The notes below the pieces were generated by a model. That model saw only the letters and a list, made by a program, of their open reading frames with translations, was not told the origin of the DNA and did not search any database. A stretch of 64,000 bases of DNA from Campylorhamphus procurvoides. Taxonomy: Eukaryota; Chordata; Aves; Passeriformes; Dendrocolaptidae. The stretch lies in the NCBI GenBank assembly GCA_013396655.1, contig WBMV01007622.1, positions 372,001-436,000 of the forward strand, given 5' to 3'. The translations under genes were made by a program, and so were the position numbers. Shown here one piece after another: positions 13,301 through 28,300 of this stretch. Every line of letters starts with the position of its first letter. Position 1 is the stretch's first letter.

Positions 13301-16300
13301 TCCAAAGCCACATCAGGAGAAATGAAATGAAAGTCCACCTGTCTGGGTGCTGAGGTTGCAGTTGGACACTGCAGGGCCAAGGAACAGCATCCCCAGTCCA
13401 GGGATTCCCAACCTTCTCCCTCTCATCCTTTGCCTTTTTTTTTTTATTATAACCCTGTCTGTGCAGCCAAATCTGAGCCCTTTGCAAGTGGGGATGACAC
13501 AGAGCAAATGCTGAGCAGCTGCTTTATTCCAAGTCACTTAATAAAATTGTTTGTTTACATAAAGAACTACCAACACCTCTTTTTTTTCCATGGCTTCTCT
13601 ACCCCTTGTCTGAACTTGTTTAAAATTCTTCTGGGGAAGAAAGAGGGGCTAAACTTTCCAGAAACTGCTCCTGTGTAGCAGCAGATTTTCACTATAGTTT
13701 TTAAAACACACACATAGAGTTTTCACAGGGGTTTGGGATTTGTTTTAGACCAAAAGGTTTCCAGCCATGACATGGTGTGAAGGTGGTGCCCGTAGGTGTT
13801 CAGAGCAATGCAGAAATTAAAATGATTTACAAGGTTTTGCTGCATAGAAAGTATCTGATAAAACTGCATTTGCACTTGTACTTTACAAAATCAAGTAGGA
13901 AAAAGCATTACTTTGAGAAGGAAATACTTTTTTATTGGTATTGATTGAAACCTCAGTAATTTCTGTATGCCAAGGGCTTCTGTTTGTCCTCTCCTGGTGG
14001 GGTTTGCCAGTCACTTGGTTATTCTGGATCATTCCTTACATTGTCACGAGGTCCATGGAGCTGGAACTCTCCTCAGGCTCCTCCTGTCATTCTGAGCTTG
14101 GTATTGATCCCTGCAAAGCCTTGGGAAGGTGGCTTTGATATCACACTTGCTAAAAATAGAAGTTAAGAGAAGGCTTGGGTTTGTTTGATCTGAAAGGCTC
14201 TTCTTGCTTTATTCAGAGTGCATAAAAACACATCGAATTGTAGCACCAGAAGTTGTATGGAAGGGTCTTCTAATCTCTAGGATTTCTAATATCTTGCAAA
14301 ATTCCCCTGGTGTTTGTCTAATTTTTCTTTTCTGTGTAATATCACAGAGGGGACAATGTGAGGTTGCATACATTTGAGAGAAGTGAGTGTTGAACATTCT
14401 GTTGCTGAGCTAACAAAGAGGGAAACAGAGGAAGGCAAGGGAAAATAAACATGTGGAGAGAGATGGCAGAAGGAGGTAGAATAAATAGCAGGGAAAATAA
14501 TTCCATTTTGTTTGCAATTTGCAGTTGCACAATTGCTGGATCCCAACATTTTGAAAGAAGTTGTAGTTGGGCTTTCCAGAACATACAGAAATAATGTTTT
14601 GGGGAAAAGGTGTGATTTACAGTAGATGTTGAGAATTTGATTGTAGCAAACCCTTTGAGAACCTTCTATTTAAACAGCTGCTTCTTCAAATATTCCTGTA
14701 TGGGCTTCTTGTAGTGTATAAATGCCATTGCACACAGCACAGCACAACAGCCTGAGAATCATCCAGGCAAGGAGAAATAAATACAGGCACTGATAGCTTT
14801 AACCACAAGCTCATTTTTGATTTCCTTTTTCCTTTCTTGCTCCTCTAAGTTGAATCCAGATTCTGAATAATTGCTTGTTGTTCATATTTTTAGGATAATT
14901 GCCTAAGTGTAGCTGTTTTCCTGTAGTTAATGCCATTTCTTCCTTGAAAATGAAGCATTTGTGTGTGGAGGCAATTCTTGAAGGAATGGAAAAGCTATTA
15001 GTATTTAAAGCCGGAAATAATTAAAGAACTATGAGCGGGCATTGTCTTTAATTCCAAATGTTGCAAGAAAGAGCACTGTTGAGAGTTTATACTCATGTTC
15101 ATGGTGTTCATCATTATCTTTGATTAAAATGTTGAGTGTTCTCTTGTTACAACAGTTGCCCTCTGATGAAAAAAGCCCAATGTGTGCTTTAAACCCAGCA
15201 CCAACGTGATGTGGCTGACTGAGTTCTGATAGAATTTCCCTCCTTAAAACAGCTCTCTGTGTGACTTTTGGTGGGGTGGGGGTTCTTTCCCTCCCCTTAG
15301 AACCAGTGGAAAAGCAGCCAGCTGTTCTCCACTTGGGGAGCTGAGCATCTGAAACCTCTTAGAGCCAAGGCACTCCAAGTTTCCAGAATAATGTCAACAT
15401 TGCTGCCCCCTCTCTCTGGGGGCCACAACGTGAGCCACCACCAGAGGACACAGAAATGTGGCAGCTTTTATTGAACAGCCTCCCTTAAAAGCAAAACTGA
15501 AGAGTTGTATTAACTATTTAGAGCCCCTCAGGGTTCTTTGCCCTGTTCCTCTGGAGACTGGCTGGCCATGATGAAATATGTATTGGAAGGGAAGCTCCAG
15601 TTGTACGGACAGAAATGGGAGAGGTGGGTTTTAATCTGTGTCACTGGGACTGTCACGTCCCTCAAGATGGTTATGGAGAGATCATGTGACATCTTTCTGG
15701 TGGTGACAACTCTGAAAGTGGTTCAGGGGGATGCAGAGCTGTGTGAAATGAGAGGTGTTGCCTCGTGAGGTGAAGGGTGTTGGTGTATCATGCTGCAGCA
15801 CTTATAATTACTTGCTGTAATTGCTAGTCTAATAATGAATTAAGGCTTATCACTATTGGATTTGCTAAATGTATATACAAATAATTAACACAAATATCAG
15901 AATTATTCCCTTCTTGTTCCTTTTGATATCAGTTTTTTTCAGGTCATCATGTTTTTCCGATTCAGTGCATTATATTTCAAAGCTACGGGGCCCAAAACAT
16001 TGGTGGGGTGAGAAAAGCCTTCAGTTGGCTCAAGAAAGTCTTGCAGATGATGGAACTCAATTATTGATTGTTAAAAAGCATGAAATGGTTCAGGCTGTCA
16101 CCTTTTTTAGGTCCCTTAAAAACTGTCTGCAAGGAAAGCCTTTGTTCCTTGTTGTAGCTTGAGGATTGTGATGGCTCCACTTCAACTGCACTTGATAATC
16201 TTAATTTTGCTTTTACTTTTTATGTACCTTGTGCAACTTTCCTTCAGCTTCATCAACAATGCAATCAACCTTCATTGAGGACTTGAACTTAATAATTCGA

Positions 16301-19300
16301 TGAGTATTTTTATTGAAAATTGTGCAAATCCATGTCCACCATACCAGCTTGAGAAACCAAGAGCTGAGCGGATACTCATCATCCCTCAGAATTAAATTTG
16401 TCATTTCCAGTACCACGTCGATATTATTATTGTGAATCCTGACCTCTGGAAGTACCTTTGTTTTAGCCATAAACATAAGCAGGATGGCAGGATGGATTCT
16501 GTGTTCTGGGTACCAGGCTGAGTCCTGATGCCCGCTGGGTTTGGTTTGCCAAGCCCTGGTGACTGGCCCTGCTCACACATCCCGTGCTGTGCTTTGCCAG
16601 TGTCGGGTGGCTCTTCCTGCCTGGCTCTCCTGCTCTGCCTGCTGCTTTCTCCCACACTTTGCCCTTCAGCTGCTGTATTTTCCTCTCCCCCCAGCTCTCT
16701 GATTCCCATCTTCCCTTCTTTGCACCCCTTCTCTGGTATCTCCCCAATCTTGGCTGTGTGTGTTGCTGGCTTTGTGGCCCACCTTTTACTGACAGTGCTG
16801 TCTGCTTTTCCCTGAGGATTATCCCCACCTGTCTCTGTAATTCCCCTCCTGTTCCTCCTGGTGAGGTTTAGCTGCCTCTCTCTCTCAGCAAGGCAAAGCC
16901 ATGACTATTAATGTCTGTTCTAATCCTCCTGCCCTGATCACTGAGCCTCTCTGGGCTCTCATATCTGTGGATCCGACTCTTGGAGACACTTTCTGCAGCA
17001 TGGAGCAAAATTATAACATTTTCCTTTGCAGCCACATTTCCAGCACTTGCCCAGCCTTTGAACCCACATCTCATTCATCATTTCCCAGTCACTGTTTTTA
17101 TTCTGTTTGCACAGCACCTAGCACAACAGTACCCTGTCATTATGGTAATGAGAAATAGTTAGAATAATTATTAGTGTGTTTGACCAATGTCTGCTTAATA
17201 TGTCAGCCGTTAATTTTGAATGCAGTGCCTTATTCTTCTTATTTCTGTGTGATACTATGCACGTGGAGTATTATTTACTCTGAATTCATTAATGGCTTTA
17301 AGCAGTGGTTTAGTTGTTAATGTTATCCCATGATTTATTTAAAACATAACTATACAGTTTAAAATAATAATTATATTGTAAATATTCATTGTTATAGCTT
17401 ACTTAAGGAATGCAGACCAGATTTTTGATGTTAACATCTCAAATTATGCAAACTGTAAACAATCTATAAGTGGATTCATGCTTTTTCTCACACAGACAAG
17501 CTCATCTTATTCTTAAATTTGGGGAACGAACGATAACATTGTTCTTGGCTTTATATTTTTGGCTTTATTTCTTTGAAATGCTGAAACAAGTTAGAATGCT
17601 TTCTAACAACTTGGAAATACTGAAGTGCCCAGGGACAGGATAGGGATGATGTTTTGAAGGCAATAAATATTTCAGCTTCACATTTCAGTCTTTCTTCTTG
17701 GCTCCTTTGATCTGGCTTTGGTTTAGTTATCATTCCGCTCGGATGACTTCACACTGTCTGCTTTCTCCCAGCCCACAAGGAAGTGTTCTGCACATAGCCC
17801 AGATGTTGGCATGGCCCAGATGTTGGGGTGCTGCTGTGCTGGGAGAGCCCTCCTGGTGCCTGGCATTTGTGGCAATACCTGCCTGGGCAGGAGGATGCTC
17901 TAGCCACAGCTGGGTGGGGGCACTGAGGCCCAGAGCTGCCACTTGACCAAAACTCCTTGTCTAAAACAGCAGAGCAGGAAAAGTAAAATTGGGGTTTTTT
18001 TTGTGTATTTCAGAGATTTCCCATTGCTACTGAAGCTTTTTTCTGCAACAATAAACTAACCCTGTAAACCCTTATTTTACAAATACATGCCACTTTAGGC
18101 CTTGATACCTTATGTGTGGAGTTGAAATAGTTGGTGCTCTAGAAGTGAAACCAGAGGGGCTGCTGCGTGGGGTGGTTTGAAGTGGTTGTGGCACTAAAAA
18201 GGGGTGTTGTGGATCTTGCATTGGGGTCTAAATTGGTTTAAGTGCTGTGATGGTGCAGAGTCTCTGGTGCTGGGGCACCTCCCATGGCAGCAGCAGCAGG
18301 GTGGGGGCTCGGCTCCTATTCCCCTATGCAAAGTCAGACAAATCTGTCTGTATGTGGATGGGTCCTCGACTCTGTAGCTTTGACACAGAAGGTACTAAGG
18401 TGAAACTTGTGAATTTTACCTCTGCATGAAAAGTTTGGGTGTGTTTTGATGCAGGTTTTGGTTTTAGCTATGCAGTTTGCTGTGTGTTCTGTAAGAAGTT
18501 GTGCTCTCCTCTGGAAATGTGTTTATGTAGGTCTGTTTTTATTTTTAATCTAAATGGACTCTGTAAGTGGTGACAACTGCTTTTGTTTCAATACAGATTA
18601 GTAAAAGTGTCAATATTTTTATTTCTTGTGTCATCGAATGAAAAAGAAAGCTGTTTAGGAAAAACCTCAGCAATATTCTCCTCGAGCTGCCTCCCAGCTA
18701 GTGAATAGTTTGCAGTTTGGGTAGCAAAGCAATTTTCCCTCATAAGTGTTAATATTTAGGAGAGAGAGGAAGGAATAAGCAAATTGTGTGAGTAGAGCAA
18801 ATCTAAATGCATGGATCAGTGCACGTGTGTGAGGTGGGATCAGCCTTGACTGCTTTTCCATCCCTCAACCTGCCCTTAGCTGTGGTTCTGGGATTCATGT
18901 TTATCTACAGACATCAACCCAGAGTCAAAATAACCTGTGAGAGACTTAGGAAGAGAGAGGAAGCCTGTCCCTCTTGTGGAGCCCATCAGAATCTAAGGGT
19001 TTATTCAGAATTATTCAGTGGCCAAACATATCCTTGCCTTAGAAATTCCTTGCTCTACTTTTTTCCTCCAGAAAGTCGGGATAGGATGCTGGTCTGTGCT
19101 GCCAGCAGGGTTTGGAAACCTGGCAAAGGATTTGCATGTTGGTGAATTCAAGCCTGGTATAATTTTATCAGAAAACATCAGGAGTTTCACATCTGTTGTT
19201 ATTTTTCGTGTCTCTGAGAAGTTCTCCAAGCTGTGCACAGGGAACTTGGGTGTGGAATTGCTTATGAGATGTGAAACTCACTGACCACGTGTCCATGGAC

Positions 19301-22300
19301 ATACATGTTCTGTACACGTGTGTGCTTACACTCCATGCCTAAAGGTTGTAATTTAATTTATTGAGGGGGCTGAGCCTCAGACAGGTACATCTCCTGCTCT
19401 GCTGTGCTGTGTAAAGGGAGTGGTGGGAGCCCTAAAAGTAACATGTTGGTTCATCCCACGTTTGCTGTGACATCCCCTGTTGAATTAACCTCTCCTGGAG
19501 AGCCCTGGCTTGCCCTGTGTGTCATTCCCACCACTGGCAGTGCTGTGATGTCTCACTGGGGTTGGTTGGTACCTCCTGGAAGGCATTTCAGGAGGCAAGG
19601 CAAACATTTATGATTAAGCATGAAGAGGGAATATGCAAGATGTTTGTATTTGCCATTTATCAGTACATTTCAGAGTGCTGCTTTCTGAAATTGGAGTTCT
19701 GGACTTCAGAGTCAACTTTGCCTGAGATGGTTTGTGCTGTGTAAGATTCCTAATTCTGTTGCTGTATCCTTTATGGGCTGAAACAAAAGGAATTTGCTGC
19801 TTTTTAAATTGGGGCCAAAGAGGAAATTCACCCTGTTTTTATATTCAAGGCGGCTCAGCTTTAGGGGATTTAAGTGATGTAATTGTATTGTACTGGGCCC
19901 CACAACCAGTCCAAGTGAAAAAAAATAATCTTCAAAGTGAATATTTCAGTGTTTCATGCAAGGCACATTGCTCAGTGTCTTGGGAAAGAAAGTGAAGCTT
20001 TTCTTACATCTGTGAACCCAGGGCCATTGTTGTACAGGTTTTCTAAGCTTCTGTACAAATCTGAACGGCACAAAAAGTAGGGAGCACTGGCTCCCACATC
20101 CTTAAAAATGAAGTTTTAGTCCTGATTATAATGAGATGTTGCATTTATTCATGGGATTAAGTCCTTAAAAGAAAGAAAGGTGCATAAAATCAGATTCCTA
20201 GAAGTTTGCATCATAATATTTCAAAATAATAATGTTTTCCTAAGGAAGAAGGTGCATAAATGTGGAGCCTCACCAAGGGCACGAGGACTGACATCTAGTT
20301 TAGATTGGTTGTGTTTCCATCTGGCTGGACCAGAACTGTCCTGTGACACTGGTCACTGTGGAGGGGTTGGAATAAGCTTTGATTTTTGGGTTTGTTTCTG
20401 GTGTGGAGTGGAATCATTACATGTGTTTTGTAGGGAGGGAGATTTGTTGTTCAATGCACACAGCTGAGTTAGGGATCTTTGGGAGGAGGAGGAGGGGAGG
20501 GTCTCTGCTCTCTGTGGTCACCCCAAGGTGACACTCAGGGACAGAGCTCTGCTGGGGAGCTTGGCCACGTCCTCCCTGTCAGAATGTTCAGCTCTCTGTA
20601 GGTCTCAGAAGGCAATTCAGCCTCTTACAGAACCTCCTGTCCGAGGTGGATTTGGTTGTGGCAAAGGGGAGTGATGTGCTCATCATAATTCGGTGTCAAA
20701 CAGCTGGGAACTTAAAAATACCTGTATTCAGCACTCCCTGGGAAGTGGTTTTAGGGCTCAGAGAGCCCAACACCTTCGCAGCTGGAGCTGATGGAACTCC
20801 TCAGTTCAGACCCTTTGCAGCTCGGGAGGCATCATTGCTGTGCCCATCCTGAGAAATGGTGGCTGAGTTTTGGACTTGCAATTTGGGTATTTTGGATCCC
20901 CTGTGGTAGGAATTTAAATCCTAAATGGTTGTTTTGCCACTTGAATTTAGATGGGGAAAACCAAGTGTGGATTTTGGTAGGGTTGGTTTTTGCTTTGTGA
21001 TTTTTATTGTTTCATCAATGAATGGAGAATAAGGTACCTTAGATTAATAGATTATGCTTCTTCCTCAAAGGAGTGTAGGCAATGGAATTGCTGAGGCTGT
21101 AGAAATCAAGCCTGGCTGTGTAGGTGTGGTGGATGCTCTCTAGCAAATCTGAAAGAATCTACAGAAGTGTTCTGTGAACACAAACCCAACCCCCCTAAAC
21201 AATTATCACCAAAAATGTGATACAGAATGTTTATTTGTTTTCCTTTTTTCTGCTGGGTAAGAAAGGTATTTTCCTTTTCCTGTAAGGAAAAGAGGAGTCT
21301 CTCAATATCTCAGTTATTCCATCAGCTGGAAGGCACCAAAATCATTTATTTTTCTTTGAAATACACATCATGAAAAAACCCTATAAAAATAAACAGCAAT
21401 ATACTGAGTCAGGGCTTGTGGCATTTCTTTGATCTCTTTGCTAATGGAATTACCCTGCTCTCCTCCTGCAAACAGCCCCTTTGTGAAGATGTGGGATTAT
21501 GTTCTTTAGCCCATTGTCAAAGCCTGGGCTGCAAACCACAGAAGAGGATGTGAATGCTGTAACTTTGGGTTTGGCAGCTTCCTGACCTTTCTGCAAGGCT
21601 CCCTCCGTGCTGGAGGAGCTGCTCCAGGGCTGGCAGGGTGACAGACTGCAGGGATTAAGCTGGGCTTTTCCGTCTCTGATGTGTCAGGTTCTTTGTTTTA
21701 TGTGGAAATAATTTCTGTCAGAATGGGAAATTTATCGTGAGGTGCTTCCTCTGCCTGGAATGTGGAAATGTCAGCACAGGTCTGTTTGAATGTGTCCTCT
21801 GTTCCCAGCCAGGGCTGGAGCCACCTTTGTCCAGCGATGCCACCTTGGTGTTTCCCTGTGTCTCTAACACAAAATCGGGCATCTCTGCTGACCTATGGGA
21901 GTGAAAACATGTCACAGAAGGTTATAAACACTGCCTGGTTGCTTTTTATTTGAGGGATCCCATCATAATTTCATGACTTTTTGCAAGTTACCAGAATTTT
22001 TGTCCCTGTTGTGTCAGTATGGTGGTTTTCGCTGTTTTTTTCATGTGTCTATAAATATAAGAAGTATTTATAGGTGCATTGTTACTGATAAACCATCATG
22101 TCTGAGGAAACCCAGCCTGATTGCTGTAGATGTGTGGGGTTTAACATGTCAAACAGTGTAGGCTGTTCCTGTTAAATATCTTTGCACAGAGATTTAACAT
22201 CTGTAGAGGCTGAATAGGCATTACAGTGTTGTGGGTTTCTAATAGATGAAGAAGGTACCATATGTCACCATTGCCCTGCTTTGCATTTGGAGATATGACA

Positions 22301-25300
22301 GGCAGAGAATAATCCTGCACCTTGTCTGAGCAAAGGTGGCACTGGGAGAAATTTTGGGGTTTTTTTAATGTGAGAAGGTGATTGTGTTGAAAGGAGTTTG
22401 TTTAGATCTTGAGGGATGTGTGTGTAAATATAATTTAATTAGATATAATCTATTATTAATTCTATATTATCACTATTAAATTTTGTTAACAAAATCACAT
22501 TTAAAGCTTATAAAAAGGGGGTTCTCCAGCAGGTGGGGAAGCATTGAAACCAACAGAGACTCTGAGGATGGAGGTGTCACTGGGAGCTCCAAACACCCTG
22601 TTTGGGCACGTGAAACTCAACCCGAGGAAGTGAAAATAACTCGGGCCTGGCTTTGCCTTCTTCAAAGCCCTGCCAAGGGAAGTCGGGCAGGAGCTGGGAC
22701 AGGAAATTGAAATCTGAATACAATTTTCAACTGATCGGGTTAAAGGCCTCTCTTTTACACCAGCACACTTGTTCTTTTATTTGATACTTGAACTCTGCCA
22801 ATGTTCTGTGACTTTCTAGGGAGAAGGAGGAGCAGCTGAGGCGGGTGACGGAGGTACAGAGGCTGCAGGCCCAGCAGGCAGGCGCTGCCCTGGAGGAGTT
22901 TAAGCGGCAGGTGGAGCTGAACTCAGAGAAAGACTCTGCTGAAATGAAACAGCGGGTGAGGAGGTCACAATGCCAGCCTTTCTGAAACTCTGGCGCAGTG
23001 GGATAGCGGATTCTGATCTTATAATGCCAGAAACATGCTCCACTTGAGAGTGCTACATCAAAATCCCTCACAATGTAGTGTCTTTGCCGGCGAGTCAGAA
23101 AGGGATGGTGGCGGGCGTTTCATCTTTCTAACAAAGCCAGAATTGTCATTGTTATAAAGATAGCTGCAGTTGTGATCCTGATTAGGGATTTTTCAGGAGT
23201 GAGAGTATAAAGTGTTAGTTTATACACCCCGTGGAACGACGTTTGTCGTTTCCCACTTAAATGTGTGTCTCTTCCCACTCTTTTCCGAGCGACTCCGTCT
23301 CCCATTAATGAGCTCCTGTAATCAGCTTGAGCCTGGGCAGGGGCAGGGCCATTGTGGCTGCTGCAGAGCATGGGAAAATCCATCCTTCTGGCCCTGAAAA
23401 TCAGGGGCTGCATGTAATTTAGGTAACATAAATTTCTTATGGAGCAAACAGCAGTTAAATGCTCCTCCCTGGGATTCCCAAGCACAGCCCAAGGGGTGGG
23501 ATAAGGAGCGAGCGACAGGTGATCCAAAGGAAGGGGAGCAAAGGGCTCTTTCCTGAACTCCCTCGTGTGGTTGGAGCTCCAAACATAATTCCAGCCTGTA
23601 GTTCTGCCTGCCCGGTGTTCCAGCCTCACCTCTTGTAGCCCAACCTCCCCCTTTGACAGGAGGGAGCTGCAGGCTGGCACTGCCTTGGAACTGAGGAAAT
23701 TCTCTAGTTGTTGTTCCCATGAAGTTGTTTTTATGAAGATCTTCAGTGCTGGTATTTTTAAGACTGAAAGCAGACAGCAAATAATAGTTTGGAAATGACA
23801 AAAAGCAAGAGCAAACTTATAAAAGCAAGATGTGTTCAGCAAACTGGACCCATGAGGGCAATACAACAAATTCTACAATTTTAATCTGACATTTTCTGTA
23901 CTGTGCAAGCCTCCTGCAACTTCTGCATGATGACTTAGAGTAATATCCTATTTCTGCTCCAAAAGGGTTATAGTCTAATTCTAGAAAGATTAATAATAGT
24001 TTCATTCACTTCAAAAAAAAACCTCTAGCGAACAAAACCGATCCAAAGCAAAAGAAAGTGCAAAAGAATTTAGTCATAATTTTAAAATGACAGCAAATTT
24101 CTTTTAGAATATTGCCATGTTCTGGGAAACTTTGGAACCAAATTTTGCTGTGCTCCATGAATCAGCCATAGGTTTATTCTATCCCTGCTTGCCTGCTGAA
24201 ATCAAGAACTAATAAATGATATTGTCCAATCGAGTAGTGCTGTTCTGCAGGAGCCAAGGTGCAAGGAAACACATCAAAGCTGTAGCTCTCTTCATAGCTT
24301 TGGCCTTTCCCATCATTCTGCATCCACATACATTTCAGATAAATCACCTGGTACATGGGAACATGCTGGAAAATTCTCTGTTTTGTGGTTAGCTGGGATG
24401 TATCACTTACAGAACAACTGCAGTAGCTATAGCAACACTGCACTTTTAACTGCATTAGAAATCCTGGCCTTCTAAAGCCCTTCTTGGGCTGTGGGAGGGG
24501 TAATGATGGAGATGAGTAGGATGGGGGCTGGCATCTTCAGTTCTTGTAATCAATATTTGATTCATTAGTTTGGCTCTGGGATATTTTTTTGCCATCTGCT
24601 TCCTATTCTGTCGAGCTTGTGATTGTTCAGAGTCACCTGCTGCCCACTGATGGGTGAGTGAGGGTTTTTAACTGCAGGACCTGCCTTTTTTCCATACTAA
24701 CTAATAAAAGAGGACCAGTCCATAGACTGTGGTGTGGTACTTTAGATCTCCTTGGCAAAGAGTGATCAGGAGCCTTCACTGCACTCAGGGGAAATACATG
24801 AATGTGACCTAATGAGTAAAGCCAGGACATTTTAAGAATCTTTGCATATGTTTTTGCTATTTCACATTTTAGTGTGTTTTCATTCTGTTAAAAAAAATCC
24901 TTTCATATAGTAACAAGATTTGTTATTTTTCTACTTTTATTAACTTGAGTAAAACATGGCCATGGATGTGCAATTTGAGTAAGTTTGGAGTGGGAAGAAA
25001 TTATTCATAAAACATTCATTGAGTCCCTTTTTGTAATGGCAGATAGTAAAGTGAGGTCCGAGAGCTGCTTCCTTGCTCTTCTGTTTTACTGCTTTCTCTT
25101 TGGCCAACTGCAGCTCGTGCTGTACCTTCCTCTCTTGTTGAAGTACTTCCCAAAAAAGTGCTTTTTCCCCTCTTTCCTGGCTCGGCAGTGATGTCCAGCC
25201 CAGTTGGCAGAGACATCTGTTGAGGACTGAGCACTCCCTCAGGCCAGGCAGGATTTTGGCTGGAAATTGATGTGCTGCAGCAATTGATGTGGTTCTTCTC

Positions 25301-28300
25301 TTTGTGTAGCAGATGGGGCTGTGGCTGTGCTGTCCTCCAGACCCCACACCCCTTTCTCTGTTATAGGGACGTGGTTTATTCACTGCTTGAGTTGGGGTCT
25401 AGATGTAAAAGTAATTGATGAGTATGCACGGCAGCACAGTAATATATATATATATATTCCCCTGGAAACATGGCTGATGTACAGCTAACAGTTGTGCTTT
25501 TGATACAAAAGCCTTTGTTAATTGAGTTGTGAAATAGCTTCCTTGATGCTGTGTGCTGGAATCTGTGGGACTCATTATTCAGAGGCGATGACTATCTTCA
25601 GAGAACTTCACTTGCAGCCAAATAATTCTCTTTTAAGTTATTTTCTGATTTAATGTAAACTCACTTTAAATGGACAGTTTATGCACTGACTCACACATGA
25701 TTTCCCTTGAATTTCCACAGGCAGTGTATTTTTGAGTGCAATATATTTGAGTCTTAAATAGGTGTAGAAAAAATATTCACTAAATTTTGATGGGATGTTC
25801 ACAAGTGTTGAGTGGCAAACTGAGCCAATATTTGTGTAATCAGGGAGTGGCATGAAGAGGTGATCACTCTGTCCTGGGGTAACAATAATCCTGTAGTGAC
25901 TGAAGATTCATTTTCCCTATAAATGGTGTTGTTATCATTCCCAACAAGTGATATTCACCTCTTTGATGGTTTACAAACAACTGTAGAAATGTCAGAACGT
26001 TTCAAGCTATGCCTTTTTTTTTTTTTTTAAATTAAATATTCCCTTTCTTTTCCCATGTAGATGGCAGAGGTTGAAGCTGATCTAAGCAGATCAAAATTGC
26101 TGCGGGAGAAGCAATCCCAGGAATTCTCGAGGCAGTTGGAAGAGATCAAGAGCAGATATGAACAACAGGTCAGTTCTTTGCTCCTTCAGGTGGAGGGGAG
26201 AAGGAACCCCCCTGCTTACAGCTCTGTGTCAGTTCTGAGCAGGCTTAGTCCTGTTCCCACTGTGTGTTTCTATCCTTCTTAGAAATCACAATTTATAGGT
26301 ATGCAGTTTATTTGGTGGGGGATGGAGGAGGAAGAGCCTACAGAGAAAATATTTTTGTTTCCTCTTTGCAAACCTTTGTACCTCCGACTCTTTCAAATTG
26401 TTTCCCAGGCTTACAGGTGGCAACACCTATTTTCATAATCTCCAGATTAAGTTATTTAATGCATCATCTGTTTTTGTTCATGTCAAGAAATGGCAGTTTA
26501 TCCTTTTTATCATGTTTAACGTGGGGAGTGTTCATCCAAATGCTTGTTTTGGCCCACAGATCGTGGGTTTCTTCATTGTAATGTCATTTCAGGGTTGGGG
26601 AACGTTCAGGAAACATTTGGGTGGGGACAAGAAAGTTGAGTTCAGCAGTGTCGTGGAGTGTAAAGGGAAAAAACAGGAGGAGAAGTAGGGAAATTATTGC
26701 ATGGGAGAGGTTTGAGAGCTGCCCAGCTGGCCAGCCCCTCCGAGCTGCTCTAAGGGGGTCCTTGGTCATGAAACTGAAGTGGCCTCTGCTGGTGACACTT
26801 GTTAAAGGATTGAAAGGGGTTTTCCAATTCTTTGTAGAAATTATGTGGTAAATCCACAATCTTAAAGCTCTCCCTTATCAATGTTTTTGGGGGGGTATGT
26901 TTACATTTCCACCAGGGAAATGTGGTTTTATTCCTGTTTATCCTCTGTTCTTATTTTCACATCATTTTGGTGGTGTGGTTGGCTCACTTTTTCCTTTGCA
27001 GTTCTCATCATTTGTGGTGCATCTTTAAAGTCCAAAGTAAGAATTTATTCACAGGTTTAGTTGCCAGGCTTAGGAATGTGGATTTCGGATATAAATACTA
27101 ATCTGCAGTGTATCAGGGGTCAGGACATTCCTGTTCCTACCTGCTAATGGTAATTTTTTCCTTATTATCCATGGTAAGATCTACCAAGCCATGGATAAAA
27201 TTTCCTGCCAAATGCTCAGCTGGCTTTGTACACTAAAGGCAAATGATAATGTCTTGTGTTGTCATGGTTTGGCTTTGTGTGCTCTCTTAGATCCTCATGC
27301 TTATTATATTCACACCTTCTGGAGACTGGCTGAAAAAACCCAAACCCCAAGAAATTAATGTGAGGGTTAAAATGGTTTGGGTGACTCTTTTCACATTGCT
27401 GTTCTGTAACAATGTTGATATTGTGGTAAACATCAGTGGAAGCATTTGATTTGATTTGATTTGATTTCGGATAGCTGCTCTTACTGTAAGAAAGAACAGC
27501 TAGGCTTTATGAAACATCCCTGCAACCCAAGGAAAGGGTTTCAGCCCTAAAGAGCTGAACAATGAGAGCCTCAGAAGAATTTTCAGTGGAATCCTGTTTA
27601 TGCCCTTTTTAAAAACTTGTTTCTCTTTGTACTTCATCTGGAATGTTCTTTGAAAACTTGTGAGCATGAAAAATATGTGACCCTTCCTGCCGATTTCAGT
27701 GGGTTATCACTGGAAATGGCATTCTTTTTGCCTAGTCCTTTCTGCAGCACAAAGGCCCTTCAGCCCCACCACGGAGCAGGATGAGCTCAGTTCTTCCACT
27801 CTTAACATTTCCTTGCAGCAGTTCCAACTTCTGTTTCTCTGTATTCCCCTCTATTTATGCTTCAGAGCTTCTAGACCATTTTTAAAGCAGATTTTCCCTT
27901 GCCTTGCTTTGCTGCAGATTTCTTTGGTTGCTACTTGGGGGAGAAATAGGATGAAACTGTTTAAATAGAGCAGTAAATTAGAGTTGGGGGTACATTTTGA
28001 CAGGGCTCTAGCAGACTTCGAGTTGGAAATGACATCCAACCGAAATCCTGGATATTTTAACTACCTGTGAAATGTAGTAATTGCTTTGAGATGTTCTGCC
28101 CCAAGTGGCTGAATCTAATTGTCAAATGGAATTTCCACGCAAAGGGAGGGAAAATTGGCCTTCAGCTCTATTTTGCATGGGTTGGCACAGTGGGTGGCAG
28201 GGCAGTGCTGAAGGCACCCTGGCCAATCCACCTGCCCATAAATTTAATCCAGTTGGTAATGGAGAACCAGATGAACTGATGTGTTACCCAGTTCTCCAAT

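Noticed and set aside
14217..14290. Possible CR1 3' end (gttgtatggaagggtcttct)
   Set aside because: Resemblance is limited to a few words and does not continue; too weak to annotate without a repeat library.
16213..16476. Minus-strand 87-codon frame whose product looks somewhat protein-like (ends IVDEAEGKLHKVHKK)
   Set aside because: I could not tie it to any family, and no poly(A) tail or target-site duplication of a processed pseudogene was seen. A translated search against bird proteins would be decisive; a clear hit would make it a retrocopy.
23120..23869. Minus-strand open frame of 249 codons, the longest in the window
   Set aside because: No domain or family is recognisable. A second minus frame is also open over 23322-23801, which points to stop-poor composition, not selection. 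No promoter, splice or poly(A) context is evident. A protein search and transcript data would settle it.
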